From NCBI RefSeq assembly GCF_001667375.1, contig NZ_LZIN01000001.1, positions 1 to 43,755 on the forward strand: a DNA stretch of 43,755 nt, written 5' to 3'. The notes beneath the pieces are model-generated. The model searched no databases, was not told the DNA's origin, and saw only the letters and a list, made by a program, of their open reading frames with translations. The stretch's first letter is position 1. Each line of letters starts with the position of its first letter. Positions 7,343 through 15,222 of the stretch are shown in pieces. Origin of the DNA: Mycolicibacter sinensis (GTDB taxonomy: Bacteria; Actinomycetota; Actinomycetes; Mycobacteriales; Mycobacteriaceae). The position numbers and the translations under genes are program-made.

Positions 7343-8233
7343 ATGTCGACACCGGTGAGCAGCGCATTGTTGCGGGCCTCGCGTGCATCGGGAACCGGCC
7401 TGGTGACCGCCGGTTGGGGTGTCGTCGCGATCTGGTTCGTCGCGACGGTAACGAACGCATGGAGTGCCGGGTCATCGACGGCCGCTGCCGCCCAAGCCAT
7501 CTCGGGCGCCGCGTTGCTGGCGTTCGTGCTGCTCCATACCCTGATGCTCTACCGACCCGCCGGAGCCATCGCCTACGTCGCGATCGCCGGGACGGTGGCG
7601 TTCGGCCTCGAGGCGTGCAGTATCGCGACGGGCTTCCCCTTCGGCTTCTACACCCACTACGGGGCAGGGCCCCGCGCTCTCGGCGTGCCGTTCACAGTCG
7701 TAGCGGCCTGGGTGATTCTGGGCTGGGTGGCTTGGGTTCTGGCCCGGGTGATCGTGGGGGAGTGCCGGAGTCGACGCCTGTCGGTGGTTGCGACACCTGT
7801 CGTCGCCGCCCTTGTCGTCGGCGGCTACGACCTGGTGATCGATCCGTTGGGTTCGTACGTGCTGCACTTGTACGCCTACCGCTCACCGAGTGGGGCGCTC
7901 GGCGTCCCGTTGAGCAACTACGTCGGTTGGTTGATCACGGGATGGGTGCTGTTCCAGGCCTTCGCCTTGGTCGAACGGCGGTGGCGGCGCGAACCCACCG
8001 CCGCCACCCGATCGGCTCTGTTGATGCCAGCCGTCATCTGGTTCGGATTGGGCCTGCAGGTGAACCTCGGGCTGCTACGGGTCGGCGACGCCACGACCAC
8101 AATCCAGGGCAAATCGGTGGCACTGGCCGACATCTACGAGACGTGTGCGGAGATGACCTGGTTCATGATGGGCCTAGTGGTGGTCATCAGCGTGGTACGG
8201 CTGTTCTCGGCGGAAACGCCGGCCTCCACCTGA
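7343..8233 (+). CDS. carotenoid biosynthesis (CruF/DUF422-like) membrane protein
   Basis: A 296-residue integral membrane protein with about seven hydrophobic helices. Diagnostic family blocks are visible: GFPFGFYTHYGAGP, GVPFTVVAAW, a DLVIDPL motif and GVPLSNYVGWLITGW. Members of DUF422 include CruF, a carotenoid hydratase, and others of unknown role, so hydration or modification of a carotenoid or other polyprenoid is a reasonable guess. No phytoene synthase, desaturase or cyclase is nearby, so it stands apart from a carotenoid cluster. The frame is open back to 7049, but the ATG at 7343 has a TACGAT box 6 bases upstream and gives a normal N-terminus. It is followed by a promoter with paired inverted repeats. 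Confidence 0.85.
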   Translation: MSTPVSSALLRASRASGTGLVTAGWGVVAIWFVATVTNAWSAGSSTAAAAQAISGAALLAFVLLHTLMLYRPAGAIAYVAIAGTVAFGLEACSIATGFPFGFYTHYGAGPRALGVPFTVVAAWVILGWVAWVLARVIVGECRSRRLSVVATPVVAALVVGGYDLVIDPLGSYVLHLYAYRSPSGALGVPLSNYVGWLITGWVLFQAFALVERRWRREPTAATRSALLMPAVIWFGLGLQVNLGLLRVGDATTTIQGKSVALADIYETCAEMTWFMMGLVVVISVVRLFSAETPAST

Positions 8234-8256
8234 GACCGGATGTCCGCCGGAAGCCC

Positions 8257-8288
8257 TTGACATAAGTCAAGCGGTTGACTTAACTCAG
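8257..8288. promoter_or_regulatory. tandem TTGAC-N4-GTCAA-type repeats over a promoter
   Basis: Two 14-base elements, TTGACATAAGTCAA (8257-8270, perfect 5-base arms) and TTGACTTAACTCAG (8275-8288, imperfect), are separated by GCGG, 18 bases start to start. TTGACA at 8257 with TTAACT at 8280-8285 (17-base spacer) also forms a good -35/-10 pair for the thioesterase operon at 8333. The layout suggests a dimeric repressor binding twice over the promoter. Confidence 0.5.
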
Positions 8289-8332
8289 GTGACGCCGCCG
8301 GTTCCCGGGTCGGCGATCCGTCGAGGAGGCCC

Positions 8333-9280
8333 ATGTCGTCGCCGCCTGAGGCCACCGCCCACGCCGAATTCGGCGGTCCCCTCCGCGGGTCGGGCAGCCC
8401 GCTGGAACTGGGCACCCTGCGCGCCCTCGATGAGCTGCAACAGGTGCTCACGCTGGAACCGGTCGGCGACGGCCGCTTCCGCGCGGTCAGTGAGGCCGCC
8501 CGGTTCGGCCGGATCTTCGGCGGACAACTAGTCGCCCAGGCGACGTCCGCGGCTGCGGCCACCGTCACCGACCTCACCCCGCATTCGATTCACGCGTCGT
8601 TCCTGCGGCCCGGTGACTCGAGCGCACCGCTGGACATCATTGTCGAGCGCACCCGCGACGGGCGCTCGATGTCGGTGCGCCACGTCGTGGTCGAGCAAGA
8701 CGGCAAGGCCCTGGTGACGGCGACGGTGTCCTTCGACAATCCGGAGGGCGCCGATGTCCTCACCGCAGTGGAGCCGCCGGCCACCCCGGAATCGCTGCCG
8801 TTGCTGCAGCATTGGGCGCAGCGTGCCCCCGCAGGGCTGGCCGCCCCGGGAAGTACCTGGATCGACACGCCGCCTCCACTGGAGATGCGCATCGGCGAAG
8901 CGCCGATCTTCCTCGGCGGCGCACAGACACCCGGGCAGCGCGTCCACTGGATGCGGCTGCCGCGCAAGGTCACCGGCGGCCCCGCGGAGCATGCGGCGTT
9001 GCTCGGCTACGCCAGCGACTATCTGCTGGTGGATATGGCCTTGCGCTCGCACCCGCACCCGGTCAGCTACGGCACCCACCGGGGGCTGACCCTCGACCAC
9101 ACGCTCTGGCTGCACCGTCCGGTGCAATTCGACCAGTGGCATTCCTACACCCAACAGACGGTCGCCGTCGGCGGGCATCGCGCCCTGGTGCACGGAACCA
9201 TCGTCGACGCCGCGGGCCGGCACGTGGCCAGCACCGCCCAGGAAGTCCTGGTCCGGCCGATGACCGGGCGCGCAACGTGA
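8333..9280 (+). CDS. acyl-CoA thioesterase (TesB-like, double hot-dog)
   Basis: A 315-residue protein with two hot-dog domains, matching acyl-CoA thioesterase II in layout: FGGQLVAQA in the first, and a C-terminal LDHTLWLHRP block holding the Asp normally used for catalysis with Thr and Gln. It would hydrolyse an acyl-CoA to the free acid and CoA. GAGGAGG lies 4 bases before the ATG, a strong start. It heads a run of five genes on the same strand; its TGA overlaps the GTG of the VOC gene, so translation is coupled. The tandem repeats just upstream probably control the whole run. Confidence 0.92.
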   Translation: MSSPPEATAHAEFGGPLRGSGSPLELGTLRALDELQQVLTLEPVGDGRFRAVSEAARFGRIFGGQLVAQATSAAAATVTDLTPHSIHASFLRPGDSSAPLDIIVERTRDGRSMSVRHVVVEQDGKALVTATVSFDNPEGADVLTAVEPPATPESLPLLQHWAQRAPAGLAAPGSTWIDTPPPLEMRIGEAPIFLGGAQTPGQRVHWMRLPRKVTGGPAEHAALLGYASDYLLVDMALRSHPHPVSYGTHRGLTLDHTLWLHRPVQFDQWHSYTQQTVAVGGHRALVHGTIVDAAGRHVASTAQEVLVRPMTGRAT

Positions 9281-9885
9281 CCGTCGCCGCCCGTCCGCTG
9301 TTCGAACACCGTTGGCCCGACGGGGAATTCCGATTGTTCCAACTGGGATTCGTGGTGGCCGATCTGTTCAGCGCCGCATCCCGATGGGTACAGGTCTTCG
9401 GCGTCGGCCCGTTTCACATCATGCCCCGCATCCGGAGCGCCTGCCGCTATCGTGGCACCGATGCCGACGTTGATATCCAGATCGGCGTCGCCCAGGCCGG
9501 GCCGGTACAGATCGAACTGATCCGCGACCACAGCCGGGGCGCTTCGGTGTTCGCCGAGATGGCATCGCGCCAGGGCCGCAACCCGTTCGGGTTCCACCAG
9601 GTGTCCACCCTGACCCGCGACTACGACGCCAAGCTCGCCCACTACCTCGACCAGCACTACGAACTTGCCTGCGAATTCGGCGATTCCGGACAACGCGTGG
9701 CGTTCCTTGACACCGTTGCCGAATTCGGGTTCTTCACCGAGATCGTCGAAGAAAAGCCCAGCTTCCAGGCCCACCTCGCCACGATCGCCCGCACCTGCGA
9801 AAGCTGGGACGGGACGGATCCGATCCGGATGCTGACCCGCGACGGCTACCGCATACCCGAATTAGGAAAGGACGAAAGCCAGTGA
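9277..9885 (+). CDS. VOC-fold (glyoxalase/bleomycin-resistance-like) protein
   Basis: A 202-residue protein that reads FQLGFVVADLFSAASRWVQVFGVGPF near the N-terminus, the usual first strand and helix of a VOC module, with IELIRDHS and a later TRDYDAKLAHYL module. VOC proteins act as isomerases, epimerases, dioxygenases or binding proteins. In this setting an acyl-CoA or aldehyde intermediate is a reasonable partner, but the activity is not identifiable. The GTG start at 9277 overlaps the stop of the thioesterase gene, and its own TGA overlaps the GTG of the aldehyde dehydrogenase, so three genes are coupled stop-to-start. Confidence 0.85.
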   Translation: MTVAARPLFEHRWPDGEFRLFQLGFVVADLFSAASRWVQVFGVGPFHIMPRIRSACRYRGTDADVDIQIGVAQAGPVQIELIRDHSRGASVFAEMASRQGRNPFGFHQVSTLTRDYDAKLAHYLDQHYELACEFGDSGQRVAFLDTVAEFGFFTEIVEEKPSFQAHLATIARTCESWDGTDPIRMLTRDGYRIPELGKDESQ

Positions 9886-11291
9886 CCAGCACTATCATCC
9901 CGGTCTTCAACCCGTCAACCGAGGAGCAGATCGCCGAGGTCCCCGATTCCGACCAGGCCGCCGTCGACGCGGCGGTGGCCCGGGCACGGGAAAGCTTCGA
10001 ATCAGGGGTGTGGCGCAAGCTGCCCGCCGCGCGCCGCGCCGAGGTCATGTTCCGCGCCGCCGAAATCATCAAAGAGCGCACCGCCGAACTCGCCGAGATC
10101 GAGTCCCGCGACAACGGGATGACCGCGATGGGGGCCAGCCAGATCATCAAGGTCTCCCAGGAGATGCTGACCTACTACGCCGGTTGGGTCGGCAAAATCC
10201 ACGGCGAGTCATCCAACCTGGTCTCCGACGGGTTGCTCGGGCACTTCGAGGAGTACCACACCTTCACCCAGCTCGAGCCGGTCGGAGTGGTCGGTCTGAT
10301 CATCCCGTGGAACGGGCCGTTCTTCGTCGCGATGCTCAAGGTGGCGCCGGCGCTGGCGGCGGGCTGCAGCTGTGTGCTCAAGCCCGCCGAGGAGACCCCG
10401 CTGACCGCGTTGAAGCTCGAAGAGATCTTCCGCGAGGCCGGCCTGCCCGACGGCGTGCTGAACGTGGTGACCGGATACGGCGAGACCACCGGTGCGGCAC
10501 TGACCGCCCACGCGGGAGTCGACAAGATCTCGTTCACCGGGTCCACCGAGGTGGGCCGGCTGATCGTCAAGGCGGCTGCCGGCAACCTCAAGCGCCTCAC
10601 GCTGGAACTCGGCGGCAAGTCGCCGCTGATCATGTTCGACGACGCCAATCTCGACAAGGCCATCATGATGGCCGGCATGGGGCTGCTGGCCGGCTCAGGC
10701 CAAAACTGTTCCTGCACTTCGCGGATCTACGTCCAGCGCGGCATCTACGACAAGGTCGTCGAGGGCCTGGCCAACTTCGCCCAGATGCTGCCGATGGGCG
10801 GCAGCGACGACCCCAATTCGGTGCTGGGCCCGCTGATCAGTGAGAAGCAGCGCCAACGGGTGGCAGGCATCGTCAACGACGGGGTGGCCGCTGGCGCGCA
10901 GGTGATCACCGGCGGCAAGCCGATGGATCGGCGCGGCTACTTCTACGAGGCGACGATCATCACCAACACCACGCCCGACATGCGGCTGATCCGCGAGGAG
11001 ATCTTCGGCCCGGTCGGATCGGTGATCCCCTTCGACGACGAGGACGAGGCGATCGCCGCCGCCAACGACACCGAGTACGGGCTGGCCGGCGCCATCTGGA
11101 CCGAGAACCTCAGTCGCGCCCACCGCGTCGCGAACCAGCTTCGCGGCGGCCAGATCTGGGTGAACTCCGCCCTGGCCGCCGACCCCTCCATGCCGATCTG
11201 CGGGCACAAGCAATCCGGTTGGGGCGGCGAGCGCGGCCGCAAGGGCCTGGAGGCCTACTTCAACACCAAGTCGGTCTACATCAGCCTCTGA
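9882..11291 (+). CDS. aldehyde dehydrogenase, NAD(P)-dependent
   Basis: A 469-residue enzyme oxidising an aldehyde to the carboxylate. All main ALDH motifs are present: PWNGPF, KPAEETPL, FTGSTEVG, ELGGKSP with general base Glu near 242, and GQNCSC with catalytic Cys near 276, plus EEIFGPV and a C-terminal GHKQSGWGG. The start is the GTG at 9882, overlapping the VOC stop, with AGGAAAGG upstream. It sits between VOC and SDR genes in one operon. A second aldehyde dehydrogenase with the same motif set is at 38525-39982, also next to an SDR and an LLM gene. Confidence 0.96.
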   Translation: MTSTIIPVFNPSTEEQIAEVPDSDQAAVDAAVARARESFESGVWRKLPAARRAEVMFRAAEIIKERTAELAEIESRDNGMTAMGASQIIKVSQEMLTYYAGWVGKIHGESSNLVSDGLLGHFEEYHTFTQLEPVGVVGLIIPWNGPFFVAMLKVAPALAAGCSCVLKPAEETPLTALKLEEIFREAGLPDGVLNVVTGYGETTGAALTAHAGVDKISFTGSTEVGRLIVKAAAGNLKRLTLELGGKSPLIMFDDANLDKAIMMAGMGLLAGSGQNCSCTSRIYVQRGIYDKVVEGLANFAQMLPMGGSDDPNSVLGPLISEKQRQRVAGIVNDGVAAGAQVITGGKPMDRRGYFYEATIITNTTPDMRLIREEIFGPVGSVIPFDDEDEAIAAANDTEYGLAGAIWTENLSRAHRVANQLRGGQIWVNSALAADPSMPICGHKQSGWGGERGRKGLEAYFNTKSVYISL

Positions 11292-11319
11292 CCGCCTCGA
11301 CACTGCCCGGAGGTGGCTG

Positions 11320-12135
11320 GTGGTACTGCGCAAAGACGCGCCGGCCTTGGACGGTCGGGTAGCCGTCATCACCGGAGGCGGCAACGGGATCGGCCGCGGC
11401 ATCGCCGAGTCCTTCGCGGAATTCGGTGCCCGCGTAGTGATCTGGGAGCGCGACCCGCAGGCCGCGGAGAGTACGGCCGCCGCGGTCGGAGGTCTGTCCT
11501 GTGCGATCGATGTCCGCGATCCCGACCAGGTCGACGCGGCGTTGGCCAGCACCGTCGCCGAGGTGGGGCTGCCCACGGTTCTGGTCAACAACGCCGGCGG
11601 GACGTTCGCCTCACCGTTGCTGGAAACCGCGCCAAAGGGGTGGGACACCCTGATCCGCTCTAATCTGACCCAGGTCCTGCTCTGCACGCAGCGCATCGCG
11701 CAGGCCCTGGTGCAACACGGCGCGCCGGGCAGCATCATCAACATCGCCAGCATCGAGGGCGCCCGCGCCGCACCCGGTTACGCGGCCTACGCGGCCGCGA
11801 AAGCGGGCGTAGTCAACTTCACCAAAACCGCGGCGCTGGAGTTGGCGCCGCACGGCATCCGAGTCAACTGCCTGGCCCCAGACCTCACGCTCACCGAAGG
11901 GATCGTGCGTGTCGGCTCGGCCGAGATGCTGGCCAACGCCGACCACATGATCCCGATGGGCCGGACCGGCCATGTCGACGAGATGGCCGGCGCCGCGGTG
12001 TTTCTGGCCGGCGAGCTCAGTTCGTATGTGACCGGCCAGACACTGCACGTCGACGGCGGCACACATGCCGCGGGCGGCTGGTATCACCATCCGGACAGCG
12101 GCGACTACATCCTCGGGCCGCCGCCCACCGGCTAG
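11320..12135 (+). CDS. short-chain dehydrogenase/reductase (SDR)
   Basis: A 271-residue classical SDR with the cofactor motif TGGGNGIG near residue 20, VNNAGG near 92, a Ser in NIASIEG and YAAAK as the catalytic Tyr/Lys pair near 155-159, then a C-terminal VDGG segment. Likely NAD-linked oxidation or reduction of an alcohol or ketone. GGAGG lies 6 bases before the GTG at 11320. A short Trp/His-rich tail after the VDGG segment is unusual and may be substrate related. Gene order suggests it produces the aldehyde or ketone used by its operon neighbours. Confidence 0.94.
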   Translation: MVLRKDAPALDGRVAVITGGGNGIGRGIAESFAEFGARVVIWERDPQAAESTAAAVGGLSCAIDVRDPDQVDAALASTVAEVGLPTVLVNNAGGTFASPLLETAPKGWDTLIRSNLTQVLLCTQRIAQALVQHGAPGSIINIASIEGARAAPGYAAYAAAKAGVVNFTKTAALELAPHGIRVNCLAPDLTLTEGIVRVGSAEMLANADHMIPMGRTGHVDEMAGAAVFLAGELSSYVTGQTLHVDGGTHAAGGWYHHPDSGDYILGPPPTG

Positions 12136-12162
12136 GTACCGTTCAGAGCCGAAAGGACCCGT

Positions 12163-13080
12163 ATGCGGTTCGCGTTCACCTACCCGATCATCACGCATCC
12201 CTGCAACCCGGAACTGGTGTCTCCGCACGGGGTGACCGCGGTGGCGAAGGCCGCCGAAGCCGCCGGTTTCGACGCCATGGGCTTCACCGACCACCCGGCG
12301 CCGACGCAGCGCTGGCTCGACGCCGGCGGCCACGACAGCCTGGACCCGTTCGTGGCCATGGGATTCGCGGCGGCGCACACCCGAACGCTGCGATTCATCC
12401 CGAACGTCGTCGTGCTTCCCTACCGGAACCCGTTCGTGGTGGCGAAGTCCGGGGCCACACTGGAACTGTTGTCCGGCGGCAGGTTCACCCTGGCCGTCGG
12501 CGTGGGCTACCTCAAGGGCGAATTCGCGGCGCTGGGTGTGGATTTCGATGAGCGCACCGCACTGGTCGAGGAGAGCCTGGACGTCATCCGAGCCATCTGG
12601 ACCGGGGACGACGTGTCATTTGAGGGCAGGCACTTTTCTGCCCGGGGGATCACCGCGCACCCGCGTCCGAGCAGTTGCCCGCCGATCTGGATCGGCGGCA
12701 ACACCGGCAGGGCCCGGCAACGGGCCGCCACCCGCGGTGACGGATGGGCGCCGTTCGCGGCGCCGGCGGGCCTGGCCGGCACCGCCCGGACTGCCGCCAT
12801 GGATTCCCTCGACGCCCTGGCCGCGGGAATCGAGGATCTGCGGCGGCGCTGCGATCAGGCGAACCGGGATTGGTCCACCATCGACATCTGCTTCTCCAAT
12901 CTGGCCGGGGGCCGCCTGGGCTACGACGACTTCGACGCGAGCGCCTATCTGGACGGCCTGGGTCGTCTCACCGATGTGGGGGTCACCTGGGTACAGGTCG
13001 CCGTTCCCGGCGACAGCCTCACCGGCGCGATCGAGGCGATCGAGCAATTCGGCGAATCGGTGATCAAGGAGGCCCGGTAA
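12163..13080 (+). CDS. LLM-class F420-dependent oxidoreductase
   Basis: A 305-residue luciferase-like TIM-barrel protein. It begins MRFAFTYPI, has FTDHPAP near 43, PNVVVLPYRNPF near 84, GRFTLAVGVGY (a flavin/F420-site stretch) and a PPIWIGGNTG block near 175, as in the F420 or FMN-dependent members. Such enzymes reduce or oxidise ketones, alcohols or unsaturated compounds with deazaflavin F420 in mycobacteria. GAAAGGA stands about 6 bases before the ATG. It closes the 8333-13080 run; the next gene has its own promoter. Two more LLM proteins are in the window. Confidence 0.93.
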   Translation: MRFAFTYPIITHPCNPELVSPHGVTAVAKAAEAAGFDAMGFTDHPAPTQRWLDAGGHDSLDPFVAMGFAAAHTRTLRFIPNVVVLPYRNPFVVAKSGATLELLSGGRFTLAVGVGYLKGEFAALGVDFDERTALVEESLDVIRAIWTGDDVSFEGRHFSARGITAHPRPSSCPPIWIGGNTGRARQRAATRGDGWAPFAAPAGLAGTARTAAMDSLDALAAGIEDLRRRCDQANRDWSTIDICFSNLAGGRLGYDDFDASAYLDGLGRLTDVGVTWVQVAVPGDSLTGAIEAIEQFGESVIKEAR

Positions 13081-13098
13081 GAAATGCTCCAACGGCAT

Positions 13099-13104
13099 TA
13101 GTGT
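13099..13104 (+). promoter_or_regulatory. -10 box for leaderless HD-domain gene
   Basis: TAGTGT is followed by 6 bases (GGGGTC) and the GTG at 13111. No typical ribosome-binding site at the right distance. Confidence 0.5.
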
Positions 13105-13110
13105 GGGGTC

Positions 13111-13707
13111 GTGACTGTGCCGCAGATCATCCGCAATGTGCCGCTGGCCGAGGAGATTCTCGAATCCCACCGCCACCGGGCCCACGGTGACGACATCGGT
13201 TGGGACGCCTACAAAGCCCACGTCTACCGGATCTTCAATTTCGCCCGCGCGCTGACACCGCAGAGTCCCGAGCGCGACGAGAAGCTAGCGATCGCCGCGG
13301 CTTTTCACGACCTGGCCGCATTCGACACGATCGACTACCTGGTGCCCTCAATCGAGGCGCAGGACGCCTGGCTACGCGAGACCGGCCGCGAGGCGTGGTC
13401 GAACGAGTTGGCGCTCATCATCGCCCAGCATCATCGGCTGGCCGGATACGGCTCCTCTCGCCCGTACGCGCCGCTGGTCGAGGCGGTTCGCCGGGCCGAC
13501 CTGGTCGACGTGAGCCAGGGCTTGATCAGGTTCGGCCTGCCGCGCTCCTACGTCAGCGAGGTGCGCGGAGCCTTCGACGCCGGCGTCTTCTTCAAGCGGG
13601 TGATCCCCTCGGGCGTGGTGCGGGCGGTCCGCCGATTGCAGCAGCCCGGGTTCTTGCGTCCCGGCAACGCCCTGATGCGCTCGGGCCACGCCGGACAAGA
13701 TCGCTGA
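13111..13707 (+). CDS. HD-domain phosphohydrolase-like protein
   Basis: A 198-residue protein with the HD-family layout: a conserved His before the core (YKAHVYRIFNFA), AAFHDLAAF holding the His-Asp pair near residue 70, a helix with IAQHHRL near 108, and RRADLVDV near 130 with the last Asp. HD domains hydrolyse phosphate esters of nucleotides or cyclic nucleotides; the small size gives no further clue. The start is the GTG at 13111, 6 bases after a TANNNT box. Neighbouring genes are the LLM before it and a DUF1906 gene with a separate promoter after it. Confidence 0.83.
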   Translation: MTVPQIIRNVPLAEEILESHRHRAHGDDIGWDAYKAHVYRIFNFARALTPQSPERDEKLAIAAAFHDLAAFDTIDYLVPSIEAQDAWLRETGREAWSNELALIIAQHHRLAGYGSSRPYAPLVEAVRRADLVDVSQGLIRFGLPRSYVSEVRGAFDAGVFFKRVIPSGVVRAVRRLQQPGFLRPGNALMRSGHAGQDR

Positions 13708-13714
13708 CGACGGC

Positions 13715-13720
13715 TACCCT
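13715..13720 (+). promoter_or_regulatory. -10 box for leaderless DUF1906 transcript (copy 2)
   Basis: TACCCT is followed by 6 bases and the GTG at 13727. Confidence 0.45.
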
Positions 13721-13726
13721 TCCCCT

Positions 13727-14509
13727 GTGAGGCGAGCGGTTTCCCGGCGCAAGGTCCTGCGGTACTCCGCGGTGCTCGCGCCGGCCCTGGCCATCCCCGG
13801 TGCCCTCGGGGCAATGATCGGCACCCCGACAGCGGCGGCCGAAGGTGTGCAGCTCATCGACTTCGCCGACCGGCTGGTTCAGCCCGAGCAGATCAAAGCG
13901 GCCGGCTTCGCCGGGGCCCTGGTCTATGTTTCAGAGCTGCGGCCTGGCGCCACTTTCGATTTCAAGCCGGTCACCCGCGACTATGCAGACCGGCTGCGTG
14001 CCGCCGGCCTGCAGGTCGTCAGCTGCTACCAGTACGGCAAGCCCGGATGGGCGAACTCCCCGTCGGACTTCACCCGCGGCTTCGATGGGGGAGTGGCCGA
14101 CGCCCGCACCGCGCTACGGCTGCACAACGCCGCCGGAGGCCCCGACTCAGCGCCGATCTTCTTCAGCGTCGACGAAGACATCGACGCCAAGACGTGGAAA
14201 AGCCAAGCCGTGCAGTGGTTCCGCGGCATCAACTCGGTGCTGGGCGCGGCGCGCACCGGAATCTACGGCGGCGCCCGCCAGCTCGGGTGGGCGATCGCCG
14301 ACGGTGTCATCGGGCACTCGACCAGCCCGGGTCACCGGTGGGCATGGCAGACCAAGGCGTGGTCGGGCGGTGATCGCGAACCGGCGGCCGTGCTCTTCCA
14401 GCGCGAAGTCGTCACCGCAATCGACCCGGGCTTCATGATCGACGAGATCCACGTCGACGTGGACGACGTCCTGGCGCACGACTTCGGCCAGTGGGATCTG
14501 GTCCGTTGA
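13727..14509 (+). CDS. Tat-exported DUF1906 protein, copy 2
   Basis: A 260-residue paralogue of the protein at 6452-7252. It opens with a canonical Tat signal (SRRKVLRYS, then a hydrophobic Ala/Leu/Pro stretch, cleavage near TAAA) and carries the same blocks in the same order: LIDFADR, ALVYVSELRPG, SCYQYGKPG, PIFFSVDEDI, GIYGG, HRWAWQT and a closing DVLAHDFGQWD. The Asp/Glu-rich SVDEDID segment is where the glycoside-hydrolase-like acids are expected. Rv2525c of M. tuberculosis is the known relative. The likely location is the periplasm or cell wall. Its stop overlaps the TTG start of the following membrane protein. Confidence 0.93.
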   Translation: MRRAVSRRKVLRYSAVLAPALAIPGALGAMIGTPTAAAEGVQLIDFADRLVQPEQIKAAGFAGALVYVSELRPGATFDFKPVTRDYADRLRAAGLQVVSCYQYGKPGWANSPSDFTRGFDGGVADARTALRLHNAAGGPDSAPIFFSVDEDIDAKTWKSQAVQWFRGINSVLGAARTGIYGGARQLGWAIADGVIGHSTSPGHRWAWQTKAWSGGDREPAAVLFQREVVTAIDPGFMIDEIHVDVDDVLAHDFGQWDLVR

Positions 14510-15168
14510 GTGACAAGTCATGGGACGCAGCGCGGGTGGCGCGCTGGTCCGGCACGCTCGGATTCGTCGTTCCCGCGCTCACGCTGGTGGTGTATCCGAT
14601 CTGGTCGTTCCCGGGCACCCAAACGCTGGCCACCGACGTGGCGCAGTGGACCGTGGTTCACCACGACCGGCTGGTCGCGACGATGCTGCTCAATACGGTC
14701 GGCGTGACGATCTGGCTGGTCTTCGGCGCAGCGGTGTGGACGTATCTGCGGGACCGCCTTCCGGTGCGATCGATGCTGCCGCTGTGTTTCGCCGCCGGTT
14801 TCGTCGCCTGCGTGACCCTGCTGCTGAGCGGCTTCACCGCGTTCGATCTGCTGCTCTATCGGCAGAACCACAGCCCGGAGATAGCTGGACTGCTCTACGA
14901 CCTGGCCTTTGGGCTGCTGGCCATGTCGGGCATGCCCACCGTGGTGGCCCTGGGAGCATTCGCCGTCGCGGTGTATACCCACCAGGTGCTGCCGCGCTAC
15001 ACCGCCCACCTTGCGCTGGCCGCCGCCGTGGTGCATCCGCTGCTCCTGCTGGCGTTCATCGTCGACGACGGACCGCTGTCGCTGGAGGGTTTTTCGATCA
15101 CCGGGATGCCGGGGTTGTTGTTCGCCTGGATTCTCGGAACGGCGCTGGCGATGCCGCGCAGGCCGTAG
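14506..15168 (+). CDS. polytopic membrane protein of unknown function
   Basis: A 220-residue protein with about six hydrophobic helices (for example TLGFVVPALTLVVYPIW, MLLNTVGVTIWLVFGAAVW, PLCFAAGFVACVTLLLSG, a VVALGAFAVAVYTH helix and a C-terminal LLFAWILGTALAM). I do not recognise a named family. The layout resembles small actinobacterial membrane proteins of unknown function. The start is taken as the TTG at 14506, which overlaps the TGA of the DUF1906 gene (TTGA) and is in frame with the LSDKSWDAAR N-terminus. Translational coupling to the exported DUF1906 protein suggests a shared role at the cell envelope. It converges with the PPE gene. Confidence 0.75.
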   Translation: MSDKSWDAARVARWSGTLGFVVPALTLVVYPIWSFPGTQTLATDVAQWTVVHHDRLVATMLLNTVGVTIWLVFGAAVWTYLRDRLPVRSMLPLCFAAGFVACVTLLLSGFTAFDLLLYRQNHSPEIAGLLYDLAFGLLAMSGMPTVVALGAFAVAVYTHQVLPRYTAHLALAAAVVHPLLLLAFIVDDGPLSLEGFSITGMPGLLFAWILGTALAMPRRP

Positions 15169-15222
15169 TGACCGAGGCCGCCATTACGCTCCCGCTGCGC
15201 ACGCCAGCCCGCACCGATGTAG

